Both the position numbers and the translations under genes were made by a program. From positions 1 through 35,085 of the forward strand of contig JAUSAU010000035.1 of assembly GCA_030652345.1 (NCBI GenBank): a stretch of DNA of 35,085 nt, written 5' to 3'. Under the pieces are notes generated by a model that worked only from the letters and a program-made list of their open reading frames with translations, did no database searches and had not been told where the DNA came from. The DNA is from Coriobacteriia bacterium (GTDB taxonomy: Bacteria > Actinomycetota > Coriobacteriia > Anaerosomatales > PALSA-660). Positions 1 to 7,274 of the stretch are shown here, piece after piece (position 1 is the stretch's first letter; each line of letters opens with the position of its first letter).

Positions 1-515
1 CGCTGCTGCTGCCCGCCGGACAGCGTCAGGCCACCGCGGCCGAGGATGTCCTTGACCTCTTTCCAGAGGTTCGCACGCTTGAGCGAACTCTCGACGATCT
101 CATCGAGTTCCGACTTCTTCTTCACCCCGTGCAGCTTCGGACCGTACGCGACGTTGTCGTAGATCGACATCGGGAACGGGTTCGGCTGCTGGAAGATCAT
201 GCCCACACGGCGGCGAAGATCGACCGGGTCGACCCCCTGCTCGTAGACGTCGTGACCGTCGAGGAGGATCCATCCCTCGATCCGCGTGCCGGGGATGAGG
301 TCGTTCATGCGATTGAGGCAGCGCAGGAACGTCGACTTGCCACAGCCCGACGGACCGATGAAGGCCGTCACCGCGTGCTTCTTGATGGACACGTCGATCT
401 CGGTGAGTGCGTTGAAATCCCCGTAGAAGAAGTCGAGGCCCTTCACCGAGAACTTGTCGCCGTGATCGGGCGGCGCACCGCGCCCCGCGGCGTGAGATGC
501 GAGCGGGTGGGTCAT
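1..515 (-). CDS. pstB: Phosphate ABC transporter ATP-binding protein PstB (partial, C-terminus beyond window)
   Basis: ATPase that powers inward phosphate transport through the PstC/PstA channel at the cytoplasmic face. About 171 residues are visible. The Walker A motif (GPSGCGKST) lies near residues 54-62, the Q-loop region reads FQQPNPFP, and the ABC signature LSGGQQQR falls exactly at the window edge. Walker B and the H-loop are therefore outside. PstB proteins are usually about 250-280 residues, so roughly 90 are missing. The ATG at 513-515 overlaps the pstA stop as ATGA, and a strong AGGAGG lies 8 bp upstream, fixing the start. It is the last visible gene of the pst run; phoU, a common next neighbour, would be outside the window. 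Confidence 0.97.
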   Translation of the reverse strand, partial: MTHPLASHAAGRGAPPDHGDKFSVKGLDFFYGDFNALTEIDVSIKKHAVTAFIGPSGCGKSTFLRCLNRMNDLIPGTRIEGWILLDGHDVYEQGVDPVDLRRRVGMIFQQPNPFPMSIYDNVAYGPKLHGVKKKSELDEIVESSLKRANLWKEVKDILGRGGLTLSGGQQQ

Positions 516-1360
516 CCCTGCATCCTCCTGTTTCTGCGGACGATGTACCTCGCCGTGAGGTTGAAGACGAGGACCATGATGACGAGCAGGAGCGCCGTGC
601 CGTACGCGGCGGGGAGGTTGATGCCCTCCATGGCGAGAAGCATCAGGTGTACCGGCATGACGCGGCCGGGCTGCGTCGGGAGGACCGGGTCGTTGATCAT
701 CGTCCCCATCGTGTAGATGACGACCGCCGTCTCCCCCGCCGCGCGGCCGGCGGCGAGGATGACACCGGTGATGATGCGCGGCGTCGCGGACGGCAGGACG
801 ATGCGTGACACCGTCTGCCACTTCGTCGCCCCCAACCCGTAGGAGCCCCACCGGATGTACTTGGGTACGGCGCGGATGGCCTCTTCGGTGGTGCGCATGA
901 TGATCGGTAGCATCAGGAAGCTCAGCGCGAGCGCGGCGGCGATGACCGAGAAGCCCATCCCGATCCCCTCGACGAACGCCGCGAGGCCGAACAGCCCCAT
1001 GACGATCGACGGGACCGATGCGAGCGAGTCGGCAGCGAAGCGGATCGTACTCACGAGTCGCCCCTGGACCGCGTACTCCGCGAGGTAGACGGCGGCGAGC
1101 ACGGCGATCGGGGTGCTGATGAGCATCGCCACGGTCGTGACGTAGATCGTCGACTGGATGGTCGGCCAGATACCGCCCTCCATGTTCACGCCGTGCGGCC
1201 ACGTGAAGATGAACGAAGGCGTCAGCTGGCCGATGCCGTTGATGACGACGTAGAGCAGGATCGTCCCGAGGGCACCGACCGTGGCGATGGCGGCGGCCCA
1301 GATCACCGCGAGGGCGATCCCGTTCGTCAGGCGCTTGTCGATGCGTTCGCGTGACTGCAC
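512..1360 (-). CDS. pstA: Phosphate ABC transporter permease PstA
   Basis: One of the two membrane subunits forming the phosphate channel; 282 residues, normal for the family. The first membrane helix is at about residues 14-40, with further hydrophobic segments at about 75-95, 115-153, 195-215 and 245-270. The cytoplasmic EAA loop that contacts PstB spans about 159-190 (EEAIRAVP, then GATKWQT and a closing LP). The start is GTG, with a weak upstream purine stretch (GGTGGGATAGG) and 1 bp between it and the pstC stop. The stop overlaps the pstB start by 4 bp, so translation of the two is probably coupled. Confidence 0.96.
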   Translation of the reverse strand: MQSRERIDKRLTNGIALAVIWAAAIATVGALGTILLYVVINGIGQLTPSFIFTWPHGVNMEGGIWPTIQSTIYVTTVAMLISTPIAVLAAVYLAEYAVQGRLVSTIRFAADSLASVPSIVMGLFGLAAFVEGIGMGFSVIAAALALSFLMLPIIMRTTEEAIRAVPKYIRWGSYGLGATKWQTVSRIVLPSATPRIITGVILAAGRAAGETAVVIYTMGTMINDPVLPTQPGRVMPVHLMLLAMEGINLPAAYGTALLLVIMVLVFNLTARYIVRRNRRMQG

Positions 1361-1361
1361 C

Positions 1362-2324
1362 CTATCCCACCGCCTTGCCGAATCGGGACACGAGCCGGAT
1401 GGCGGCGACGAAACACATCGATATCAGGAACAGCACGATCGCCACCCCGAACAGCGCCGTGCGATGGTCGCCCGACGCGTAGGGCATGTCCATGACGATG
1501 ACGGTGGTCAGCGTGAGGAACGGTGCGAAGATGCCGTCGGGTATGACCGGTGCGTTCCCGGCGACCATGACGACCGCCATGGTCTCCCCGATGGCCCGGC
1601 CCATCCCCAGGATGATCGCGTCGATGATGCCGATCTTCGCCGCGGGCAGCAGCACGCGCCAGATCGTCTGCCACTTCGTCGCGCCCATGGCGTAGGACGC
1701 CTCGCGGATGCCGTTCGGCACCGAACGCAGGGCGTCCTCGGAGATGGCGGCGATCGTCGGGACGATCATCACCGCGAGGATGATCCAGGCGGTGAAGAGT
1801 CCGAACCCGAGCCCTCCGAACAGGTCCGCGACGATCGGCCTGAGCAGAACGAGACCGAAGAACCCGTAGACGACGGACGGGATGCCGGCGAGCAGTTCCA
1901 CTGCCGGCCGTACCCACCCGCGGACCTTCGGGCTCGCGACCTCGCTCAGAAAGACGGCCGTCCCGACCGCCAGAGGCGCTCCTATCGCCAGCGCACCCAG
2001 GGTCGCGAGGAGTGAGTTGACGATGAGGGCGAGGATCCCGAACTTGCCATCGGTGGGGTGCCAGACGCCGCCGCCGAGGAACGCGCCGAGCCCGATCTTC
2101 GCGAAGATCGGCCATCCCCGGAGCCCGACGAACAGGAAGATCAGCGCGACACCCGCGACGGCGACGCACGCGCACACGAGGAAGATGTTCTTGAGCGCCG
2201 CTTCCTTGAAGTACGTGGCGCGCGAGATGGTGGACAGGCCCTCGCCGGCCGAGCCGGTGGGAGTCTGGTCGGCTTCCGGTCGCGGGTCCGTCGTCGGCCC
2301 GGGTGCGGGACCGGAGCCGGTCAT
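1362..2324 (-). CDS. pstC: Phosphate ABC transporter permease PstC
   Basis: Second channel subunit of the phosphate importer, 320 residues from the ATG at 2322-2324. The open frame extends upstream to 2537, but that part overlaps pstS and is arginine/serine-rich nonsense, so I chose the internal start. A proline/threonine-rich cytoplasmic leader of about 45 residues precedes the first helix (about 47-68). The EAA loop lies at about 196-227 (EDALRSVP, GATKWQT, LP), closely resembling that of PstA. The gap to pstS is 25 bp and to pstA 1 bp. The ribosome-binding site is weak (GAGAAG), so the start is somewhat less certain than the identity. Confidence 0.95.
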   Translation of the reverse strand: MTGSGPAPGPTTDPRPEADQTPTGSAGEGLSTISRATYFKEAALKNIFLVCACVAVAGVALIFLFVGLRGWPIFAKIGLGAFLGGGVWHPTDGKFGILALIVNSLLATLGALAIGAPLAVGTAVFLSEVASPKVRGWVRPAVELLAGIPSVVYGFFGLVLLRPIVADLFGGLGFGLFTAWIILAVMIVPTIAAISEDALRSVPNGIREASYAMGATKWQTIWRVLLPAAKIGIIDAIILGMGRAIGETMAVVMVAGNAPVIPDGIFAPFLTLTTVIVMDMPYASGDHRTALFGVAIVLFLISMCFVAAIRLVSRFGKAVG

Positions 2325-2349
2325 GGGTCGCTTCTCGTCGCCGGACACG

Positions 2350-3183
2350 CTACTTCGCGCCCTTCGTGATCGGGATGAAGCCGGCGTCACGGACGACGCC
2401 CTCCTGGACCGCGTCCGACAGGACGAAGTCGATGTAGCGCTTGGAGAGCTGGTTCGGCTGACCCAACGTGAAGAAGTGAAGGATCCGTGAGATCGGATAC
2501 GTCCCGTCGGCCACCGTGCCCTCGGTCGCGGCGACACCGTCGATCACGAGCGTCTTGACGCTGGCGTCCGCGAACCCGAGGGAGATGTAGCCGATGGCGG
2601 TCGGCGAGTCGGCGACGACCGATCGCACCTGACCGGTCCCGGGCAGCACCGCCGCCTTCGGATCGAACGGCTTCTTGTCGAGGACGATCTTGGAGAACGC
2701 CTCGCGCGTTCCCGACGCCTCGTCGCGGTTCACGAGTCCGATCGGCAGGTCCGGACCGCCGACCTCACTCCAGCGGCTGATGCGGCCCTCGAAGATCGCC
2801 GCGACCTGCGCTTTGGTGAGACTCGACACGGGGTTCGACGGATTCACGATCACAGCGATGGCGTCGAAGGCGATCGGCGTGTCGACGAGGCCGAGAGGAG
2901 CCTCTTCCGGCTTGAGGTCGCGTGACGACGTACCGATGTCGCTCGTACCTTTGGAGACCGATTCGATGCCTGCGGACGAGCCGACACCGGCGACGAGGAC
3001 CCGAAGATCGGCGTGCTGTTCGTGGAACATCTCGGCGGCGACCTCAGCGATCGGAAGGATCGTCGTCGAGCCCGTGACCGTCAGTTCGGTCTGGGCCGCG
3101 CCTGTGGCCTTGGGCGCGCAACCGAACGCGGGAGCGAGGACAGCGACCGCGACCAGGATGGTGAGGATGCGCCGTGCGGTCAC
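2350..3183 (-). CDS. pstS: Phosphate-binding lipoprotein PstS
   Basis: Extracellular receptor that captures phosphate and delivers it to PstCA. From the GTG at 3181-3183 it has 277 residues. A basic N-terminus and hydrophobic stretch end in the lipobox AFGC, with the lipid-anchored Cys at residue 22. Phosphate-binding loops are visible: TGSTTILPI, the GTSDIGTSSRD segment, and NRDEASGTREAF. An upstream start at 3204 is possible, but the GTG has a GGAG seven bases before it and overlaps the pgeF stop as GTGA, which favours coupling. It is the first gene of the pst set; no Pho box was recognised, and the only upstream space is inside pgeF. Confidence 0.95.
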   Translation of the reverse strand: MTARRILTILVAVAVLAPAFGCAPKATGAAQTELTVTGSTTILPIAEVAAEMFHEQHADLRVLVAGVGSSAGIESVSKGTSDIGTSSRDLKPEEAPLGLVDTPIAFDAIAVIVNPSNPVSSLTKAQVAAIFEGRISRWSEVGGPDLPIGLVNRDEASGTREAFSKIVLDKKPFDPKAAVLPGTGQVRSVVADSPTAIGYISLGFADASVKTLVIDGVAATEGTVADGTYPISRILHFFTLGQPNQLSKRYIDFVLSDAVQEGVVRDAGFIPITKGAK

Positions 3184-4004
3184 CGACCGGCTCCAAGGAT
3201 GCACGCGATGGCGCCGTGTCGGCCGGTGAGGCCCTCGGTGCGATACGAATAGAACGCGTCGGTCCTCTCAGCGGTACAGACGCCCGCGTGGACCACAGAG
3301 GAATGCGGCACTCCGACCTCATCCAGGCTCTTGGACACGACAGCGCTCAGGTCCAACCGCCCCTGAGCCACGGCGATACTACCAAAGGCGTTGGCGAATT
3401 GCGACAGAAGTGTTTCACCGACCTCGTAGTGGCACGCGCCGATGTGTGGACCTATGTAGGCGATCAGGTCGGCGGGCTCACAACCGGCGGCGTTGGACAG
3501 TCTGACCGCCGCCGCGCCGGGAAGCCGGCCGAGCGCGCCGCGCCACCCCGCGTGCACGACCGAGACGGCCCGCACCGGAGTCGTGGCGACGAGGATGACC
3601 GGCACGCAATCCGCGAAGCACATCATCAGCGGCGTTTCGGGCTCCAGTGTGTACAGGGCATCGGTGGCGGGCACCGGAGGCGGTGCGTCGGTACGCGCGA
3701 ACGCCCCCATGCCGGCCGTGGCACCGGTCACCGCCCGCACGGTCAGGCCGTGCACCTGCTCAGGCACGGTGAGGCGATCCCGCAGGCGCTCCATACCGAG
3801 GGATTCGAGCAGCCGGGCGCGGTTCTCGTCGACCGACGTGTGGTCGTCGCCGACGTGCGACGCCAGGTTGAGCGACGCGAACGGACCGGTGCTGCGGCCG
3901 CCGGTCCGTTCCGTGAACGCCACGACGATGCCGGTCGTCTCGCGCAGCACAGCATCGGTGAGCAAGCTGACCCCGGCGTTGGCGGTGCGCACGAGTGCGG
4001 CCAT
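3180..4004 (-). CDS. pgeF: PgeF/YfiH-family purine nucleoside phosphorylase / peptidoglycan editing factor (laccase-domain, DUF152)
   Basis: 274 residues from the ATG at 4002-4004, chosen because GGAG lies nine bases upstream; an in-frame extension to 4079 has no such support. The family (YfiH, YlmD, human LACC1) is described as zinc-dependent purine nucleoside phosphorylase or adenosine deaminase, and in E. coli as a factor preventing misincorporation of L-Ser into peptidoglycan precursors. Visible motifs are VPEQVHG, CFADCVPVIL (metal-ligand Cys) and HAGWRG (His), in the family order. Its stop overlaps the pstS start by 4 bp. In many Gram-positives this gene directly follows ftsZ; here a plus-strand gene and hairpins lie between them. 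Family assignment is firm, the exact substrate is not. Confidence 0.92.
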   Translation of the reverse strand: MAALVRTANAGVSLLTDAVLRETTGIVVAFTERTGGRSTGPFASLNLASHVGDDHTSVDENRARLLESLGMERLRDRLTVPEQVHGLTVRAVTGATAGMGAFARTDAPPPVPATDALYTLEPETPLMMCFADCVPVILVATTPVRAVSVVHAGWRGALGRLPGAAAVRLSNAAGCEPADLIAYIGPHIGACHYEVGETLLSQFANAFGSIAVAQGRLDLSAVVSKSLDEVGVPHSSVVHAGVCTAERTDAFYSYRTEGLTGRHGAIACILGAGR

Positions 4005-4067
4005 GCGGCATGACTCCGTTCGCTCGTGAGCAGGGATGTGTGGCGCTCGACCCCCGCTTGCGGCACA

Positions 4068-4080
4068 CTTGTCCCACAAG
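4068..4080. repeat. Short inverted repeat between divergent genes
   Basis: CTTGT-CCC-ACAAG: perfect 5-bp arms around 3 bp, in the 150-bp space between pgeF (minus) and the plus-strand gene at 4155. It could be a small operator for pgeF-pst; no -10/-35 pair was convincing nearby. Confidence 0.4.
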
Positions 4081-4082
4081 CG

Positions 4083-4117
4083 TACCCGAACGGACGCTCA
4101 GGGGTCCTGTTCGGGTA
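4083..4117. repeat. Perfect 9-bp inverted repeat upstream of the 4155 gene
   Basis: TACCCGAAC at 4083-4091 and GTTCGGGTA at 4109-4117 pair perfectly across a 17-bp spacer, ending 37 bp before the ATG of the plus-strand gene. In DNA it could be a dyad operator for the divergent pair; in RNA it could form a leader hairpin. Confidence 0.5.
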
Positions 4118-4154
4118 GGTAGTCTGAAACGACCGTCGAGACGGGGGTGAGTTC

Positions 4155-4718
4155 ATGAAGCGGTCAACGAAGCTCTACCTCGCACTGGCGGCATTCGCCG
4201 TCACATCTTCGATCGCGGCACCTGCGTTCGCGCAGTACGACAGCAGCGGCAGCGATGCCGCGGGAAGTGCGGTAGCTATCGCATTCCTCTGCTGCTACGG
4301 CATCATCGGCATCGTCGCGCTCGCGCTGTTCGCCCTGTGGATCTGGATGCTGATCGACCTTCTGGGTCGCCAGGAGTACGAGTTCCCGAACAGCTCGGGC
4401 AACGCGAAGAACACCTGGGTCATCCTGAACGTCGCCGGCTTCCTGCTGGGCTTCTCCGGCATCGTGGCGCTCGTCTACTACTTCACGGTGTTCAAGAAGA
4501 TCAAGCGCGGCACGATGGCTCCTCAGTGGGCCGGGTCTGCGCCCCCCGCAGCACCGCCTGCCGCTCCGTACGCGCCTCCGGCACCGCCGTCGGCTCCGGC
4601 ACCGTACGCGCCTCCGGCACCCCCGGCGGCACCGTACACGCCTCCGGCACCGCCCGCGCCTCCGGCGCCTCCCGCTCCTCCCGCACCCCCGGAGGGCGGC
4701 GACGCTCCGCAGGGCTAG
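4155..4718 (+). CDS. Membrane protein with PLDc_N-like two-helix domain and proline-rich tail
   Basis: 187 residues. A signal-peptide-like N-terminus ends near residue 26 (APAFA before QYD). Two hydrophobic segments (about 41-68 and 88-112) flank a short charged loop (LIDLLGRQEYEFPN), resembling the small PLDc_N domain (PF13396), in which W-hx-D precedes a second helix. The last 60 residues (127-187) are low-complexity Pro/Ala with YAPPAPP-type units (Tyr at 139, 151, 161), then GGDAPQG. Start: ATG with GGGGGTGA just upstream. It is the only plus-strand gene in the first 22 kb, set between pgeF-pst and ftsZ. Function unknown; the tail may span or bind the cell wall. If the first hydrophobic stretch is not cleaved there would be three membrane segments. 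Confidence 0.8.
   Translation: MKRSTKLYLALAAFAVTSSIAAPAFAQYDSSGSDAAGSAVAIAFLCCYGIIGIVALALFALWIWMLIDLLGRQEYEFPNSSGNAKNTWVILNVAGFLLGFSGIVALVYYFTVFKKIKRGTMAPQWAGSAPPAAPPAAPYAPPAPPSAPAPYAPPAPPAAPYTPPAPPAPPAPPAPPAPPEGGDAPQG
4542..4691 (+). repeat. Proline/alanine codon repeat (PYAPPAPP units)
   Basis: Imperfect tandem DNA repeats inside the gene at 4155 encode about 50 residues of Pro/Ala. CCGTACGCGCCTCCGGCACC occurs twice and a variant with TACACG once, then the pattern decays to CCxGCxCCT triplets. Such repeats are prone to length change. Confidence 0.8.
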
Positions 4719-4741
4719 ACGCTTCGATCACGGCATGCATG

Positions 4742-4776
4742 AGAGGCCCCGTACCGAATGTCGGTACGGGGCCTCT
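4742..4776. terminator. Strong 16-bp hairpin, likely terminator of the 4155 gene
   Basis: Perfect 16-bp arms (4742-4757 and 4761-4776) around the loop ATG, 24 bp after the plus-strand stop. There is only a very short T-run after it, so it may be a GC-type terminator or RNA stabiliser, and could act on both strands. Confidence 0.7.
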
Positions 4777-4831
4777 TGCACGATGGAGGCCGACCGGCGC
4801 AGGGCGAGCACGCTTCGGGGTCCGGACGCAG

Positions 4832-4875
4832 CGCGGCGTGGATACGAGGCCCCTGTTCCTCGGATCCACGCCGCG
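4832..4875. terminator. Long hairpin, probable bidirectional terminator
   Basis: A perfect 12-bp outer stem (4832-4843 with 4864-4875) encloses an inner 5-bp stem (CGAGG at 4845-4849, CCTCG at 4858-4862). It sits between convergent genes and has no T-tail. Confidence 0.6.
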
Positions 4876-4882
4876 TATTCGT

Positions 4883-4902
4883 CACCCGGTAACAGCCGGG
4901 TG
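4883..4902. repeat. 7-bp stem-loop between convergent genes
   Basis: CACCCGG (4883-4889) and CCGGGTG (4896-4902) around TAACAG. It is the third of four consecutive hairpins between the 4155 gene and ftsZ. Confidence 0.5.
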
Positions 4903-4920
4903 GACGGTCTGTGAACACCG

Positions 4921-4948
4921 CGACGGCGACCCCGTGGAGTCGCCGTCG
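4921..4948 (-). terminator. Hairpin just downstream of ftsZ
   Basis: CGACGGCGAC (4921-4930) pairs with GTCGCCGTCG (4939-4948) over an 8-base loop, beginning 10 bases after the ftsZ stop. It is the likely terminator of the dcw transcript although a U-tract is lacking. Confidence 0.65.
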
Positions 4949-4958
4949 TCGGGTCGTG

Positions 4959-6044
4959 CTATCCCCTGCGCTTCAGGAACGCCGGGATGTCGAGATCGTC
5001 GTCGCGTATCGGCTCGAACGTCGGAACGCTGGCGGCAGACGGCATCTGGACCTCCGCGCCCTGCTCCTCGAGCTGGAGGGACGACTGCTTGCGGCGCCCC
5101 TCGAACCCGGTGGCGATGACGGTCACGCGGATCGAATCCATCATCGAGTCGTCGATGACCGCACCGAAGATGATGTTAGCATCGGGGTGAGCCGCTGCAG
5201 CCACGACCTCGGCCGCCTCGTTCACCTCGAACAGGCCCAGGTCCGAACCACCGGAGATCGACAAGAGGACGCCTTGAGCGCCTTCGATCGACGACTCCAG
5301 AAGCGGGCTCGAGATGGCAGCCTTGGCGGCCTCGTGTGCACGATTGTCGCCCGTTGCGACGCCGATGCCCATGAGGGCCGAGCCGGCATCCTGCATGATC
5401 GTCCGCACGTCGGCGAAGTCGAGGTTGATCAGACCGGGCACGGTGATGAGGTCGGTGATGCCCTGTGTTCCCTGACGCAGGACATCGTCCGCGATACGGA
5501 ACGCATCAAGTATGGAGGTCTTCTTCTCGGCGACCTGAAGAAGGCGATCGTTCGGGATGACGATGAGCGTGTCGACGTGCTCGCGCAGGCGCTTGATCCC
5601 CTCATCAGCCTGGAGGGCACGCTTGCGGCCCTCGAAGGCGAATGGTCGGGTCACGACGCCGACGGTCAGCGCGCCGATCTCTTCCTTGGCGATCTGAGCG
5701 ATGACCGGCGCGGCCCCCGTGCCCGTGCCGCCGCCCTCACCGGCCGTGATGAATACCATGTCGGCGCCCTGGAGCGCCTCCTTGATCTCGGACCGCGACT
5801 CCTCGGCCGCCTGCAGGCCCACGTCCGGGTCAGCTCCGGCACCGAGTCCCTTCGTCAGCCCCACCCCGACATGGACCTTGTAGTCCGCGTCGGACATGAG
5901 AAGCGCCTGCGCATCGGTGTTCACCGCGATGAACTCGACGCCCTTGACCCCGGCCTCGACCATGCGGTTGACGGCGTTGGACCCGCCGCCACCCACACCG
6001 ACGACCTTGATGACTGCCAGATAGTTGGCACCCGTATCGAGCAT
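4959..6044 (-). CDS. ftsZ: Cell division protein FtsZ
   Basis: Tubulin-like GTPase that polymerises into the division ring at the membrane; 361 residues. The nucleotide-binding N-terminus has [10 protein letters not shown] (about 16-25) and the tubulin signature GGGTGTG (104-110), in the [13 protein letters not shown] form often seen in Actinobacteria. The T7 synergy loop NLDFADV (207-213) completes the GTPase site across subunits. After a short linker (about 316-347) comes the conserved C-terminal peptide [13 protein letters not shown], which binds membrane tethers such as FtsA or SepF. No ftsA is in the cluster, so SepF is the expected anchor. The start ATG has GGGGAGGAG upstream. A 230-bp AT-richer leader with dyads suggests its own promoter. 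Confidence 0.98.
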   Translation of the reverse strand: MLDTGANYLAVIKVVGVGGGGSNAVNRMVEAGVKGVEFIAVNTDAQALLMSDADYKVHVGVGLTKGLGAGADPDVGLQAAEESRSEIKEALQGADMVFITAGEGGGTGTGAAPVIAQIAKEEIGALTVGVVTRPFAFEGRKRALQADEGIKRLREHVDTLIVIPNDRLLQVAEKKTSILDAFRIADDVLRQGTQGITDLITVPGLINLDFADVRTIMQDAGSALMGIGVATGDNRAHEAAKAAISSPLLESSIEGAQGVLLSISGGSDLGLFEVNEAAEVVAAAAHPDANIIFGAVIDDSMMDSIRVTVIATGFEGRRKQSSLQLEEQGAEVQMPSAASVPTFEPIRDDDLDIPAFLKRRG

Positions 6045-6103
6045 GTGGTTCTCCTCCCCGCCCCTCAGCTACGATTCAAGTCTAAGGTTACAGTTTAGGG
6101 TGA

Positions 6104-6122
6104 GAGTGCGTATAGAACACTC
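6104..6122. repeat. Inverted repeat GAGTG-N9-CACTC upstream of ftsZ
   Basis: Perfect 5-bp arms separated by 9 bp containing TATA. The -10-like TATACG on the minus strand lies inside, so binding here could block initiation. Confidence 0.4.
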
Positions 6123-6131
6123 AATCTTTGC

Positions 6132-6142
6132 ATAACGGTTAT
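6132..6142. repeat. Palindrome ATAACGGTTAT upstream of ftsZ
   Basis: ATAAC-G-GTTAT with perfect arms, about 90 bp upstream of the ftsZ ATG. Candidate protein-binding site. Confidence 0.4.
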
Positions 6143-6144
6143 CG

Positions 6145-6154
6145 GTTGCGCAAC
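6145..6154. repeat. Palindrome GTTGCGCAAC upstream of ftsZ
   Basis: A perfect 10-bp palindrome two bases from the preceding dyad. The two together could form a composite operator. Confidence 0.4.
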
Positions 6155-6209
6155 CCCCCAATTCGGCGGTCGTCACACCGGTGTATCCATGGGCCACCTG
6201 CGGCGCCCC

Positions 6210-6238
6210 CGCGAACGCACCGATCAGGACTGTTCGCG
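6210..6238 (-). terminator. Hairpin downstream of the L,D-transpeptidase gene
   Basis: CGCGAAC (6210-6216) pairs with GTTCGCG (6232-6238) over a 15-base loop, 36 bases after the transpeptidase stop. No T-tract; a weak terminator or attenuator ahead of ftsZ. Confidence 0.4.
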
Positions 6239-6274
6239 CAGTTCAGGAGGTGTATCCGTCCCCTGCCCCGAACG

Positions 6275-7246
6275 CTACGGGCGCGTGATCACGAGCGTCC
6301 CGATCGGCACCTGAGGCCAGAGCTTGAGCACATCACGGTTGTACATGCGGATGCAGCCGTGGCTCGCCTGGGTACCGATCACCCATTCCTGGTTCGTCCC
6401 GTGGATGGCATAGGGAGTGAACACGTAGCGGCGGCCGACCTTGCGGAACATGCGCATCTTCCGCGGACCGTACACGCTCTTGGGGTTCGTCCGATACTTC
6501 GCGAGTATCTTCCACGTGCCGACGGGCGTGCAGTTGTGCTTTCCATGAGCGATCCGGTACGCCTTGACCAGCTCACCGTTGCGGATCCAGTACAGACGGT
6601 AGTCGCTCTTGTCGATGATGATGCAGGTCGGTGCCGGGTAGTCGAGTCGGCGCACCTTGACGCTGTAGGTCGCTGTGGTACCGAATCGGTTGGCCGCGAC
6701 GATCGTGAACGTCGACACGCCCTTCGGCAGCGCCACCCGGGGGAACTTCACAGAGACCCCGGGTGTGCACAGAGCGCTGGCTACCACTCGCCCGTTCACC
6801 AGCAGGGTCATGCTCGCGGTCGAGGAGCCTGCGGTCACACGAGGCGTGCTGAGCTTGGCGGCATAGCCTCCGACGGGCGCGATCCACGTGGGCGCACAGG
6901 GCGTTCCCCAGGAGAAGACCGCCGCCACGATCCGCGCGTTCACGGCGCCTCCCGTACCGTTCAGGCGCGCGCCGAAGACCTGACGCCCGGCTTTGAGCGG
7001 CGCCCCCACGAAGACGACCGTACCCGGGGATGCGGGCATCTCGCCGACCGCGACCCCGTCCCGAAGGAGGGTCACGGTTCCCGAGCCGTCGACGGCCTCC
7101 ACGAGGACGCTGACGTCAGTCGTCGCGGTGGCATCGGGGGCCGCGGTCACGACCAGAGCGTGGGCACTGCCCACGGTCGCGACCCACATGAGCGCCGATG
7201 CGGCGATCAGACCGCAGATGGTGAGCGAACGGTGCTTCCGGACCAT
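6275..7246 (-). CDS. L,D-transpeptidase (YkuD domain), exported
   Basis: 323 residues from the ATG at 7244-7246; a GGGGG run lies nine bases upstream. Signal peptide at about 1-30 (basic start, hydrophobic core, GSAHA). Residues of about 30-200 look like two beta-rich Ig-like repeats (for example VTLLRDGVAVGE and MTLLVNGRVVAS). The C-terminal YkuD domain starts near IIIDKSDYRLYW and carries the catalytic motif HGTNQEWVIGTQ then SHGCIRM, with the nucleophilic Cys in HGC. Such enzymes form 3-3 crosslinks between meso-DAP residues or attach proteins to peptidoglycan, outside the membrane. The gene lies 28 bp after ftsQ and before ftsZ, so it is probably co-transcribed with the divisome genes. 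Exact reaction (crosslinker or anchor) is not decided by sequence. Confidence 0.9.
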   Translation of the reverse strand: MVRKHRSLTICGLIAASALMWVATVGSAHALVVTAAPDATATTDVSVLVEAVDGSGTVTLLRDGVAVGEMPASPGTVVFVGAPLKAGRQVFGARLNGTGGAVNARIVAAVFSWGTPCAPTWIAPVGGYAAKLSTPRVTAGSSTASMTLLVNGRVVASALCTPGVSVKFPRVALPKGVSTFTIVAANRFGTTATYSVKVRRLDYPAPTCIIIDKSDYRLYWIRNGELVKAYRIAHGKHNCTPVGTWKILAKYRTNPKSVYGPRKMRMFRKVGRRYVFTPYAIHGTNQEWVIGTQASHGCIRMYNRDVLKLWPQVPIGTLVITRP

Positions 7247-7274
7247 CACACATGACCCCCTCGTATCTGTACCT

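Larger units (their letters stand above)
6045..6274 (-). promoter_or_regulatory. ftsZ upstream region with AT-rich patch and dyads
   Basis: 230 bp between the L,D-transpeptidase stop and the ftsZ start. About 6070-6155 is clearly more AT-rich than its surroundings and holds three inverted repeats listed separately, as expected for an ftsZ promoter/operator region. Several -10-like hexamers (TATACG, TAAACT, TAGACT on the minus strand) exist, but none has a good -35 at 16-18 bp, so I assign no single promoter. Confidence 0.5.

Noticed and set aside
2325..2537. Upstream extension of pstC
   Set aside because: It would run 188 bp into pstS, and its translation is Arg/Ser-rich without similarity to PstC.
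4542..4691. Tandem repeats as a possible CRISPR or other repeat array
   Set aside because: The units are in frame, have no unique spacers, and encode a Pro/Ala tail.
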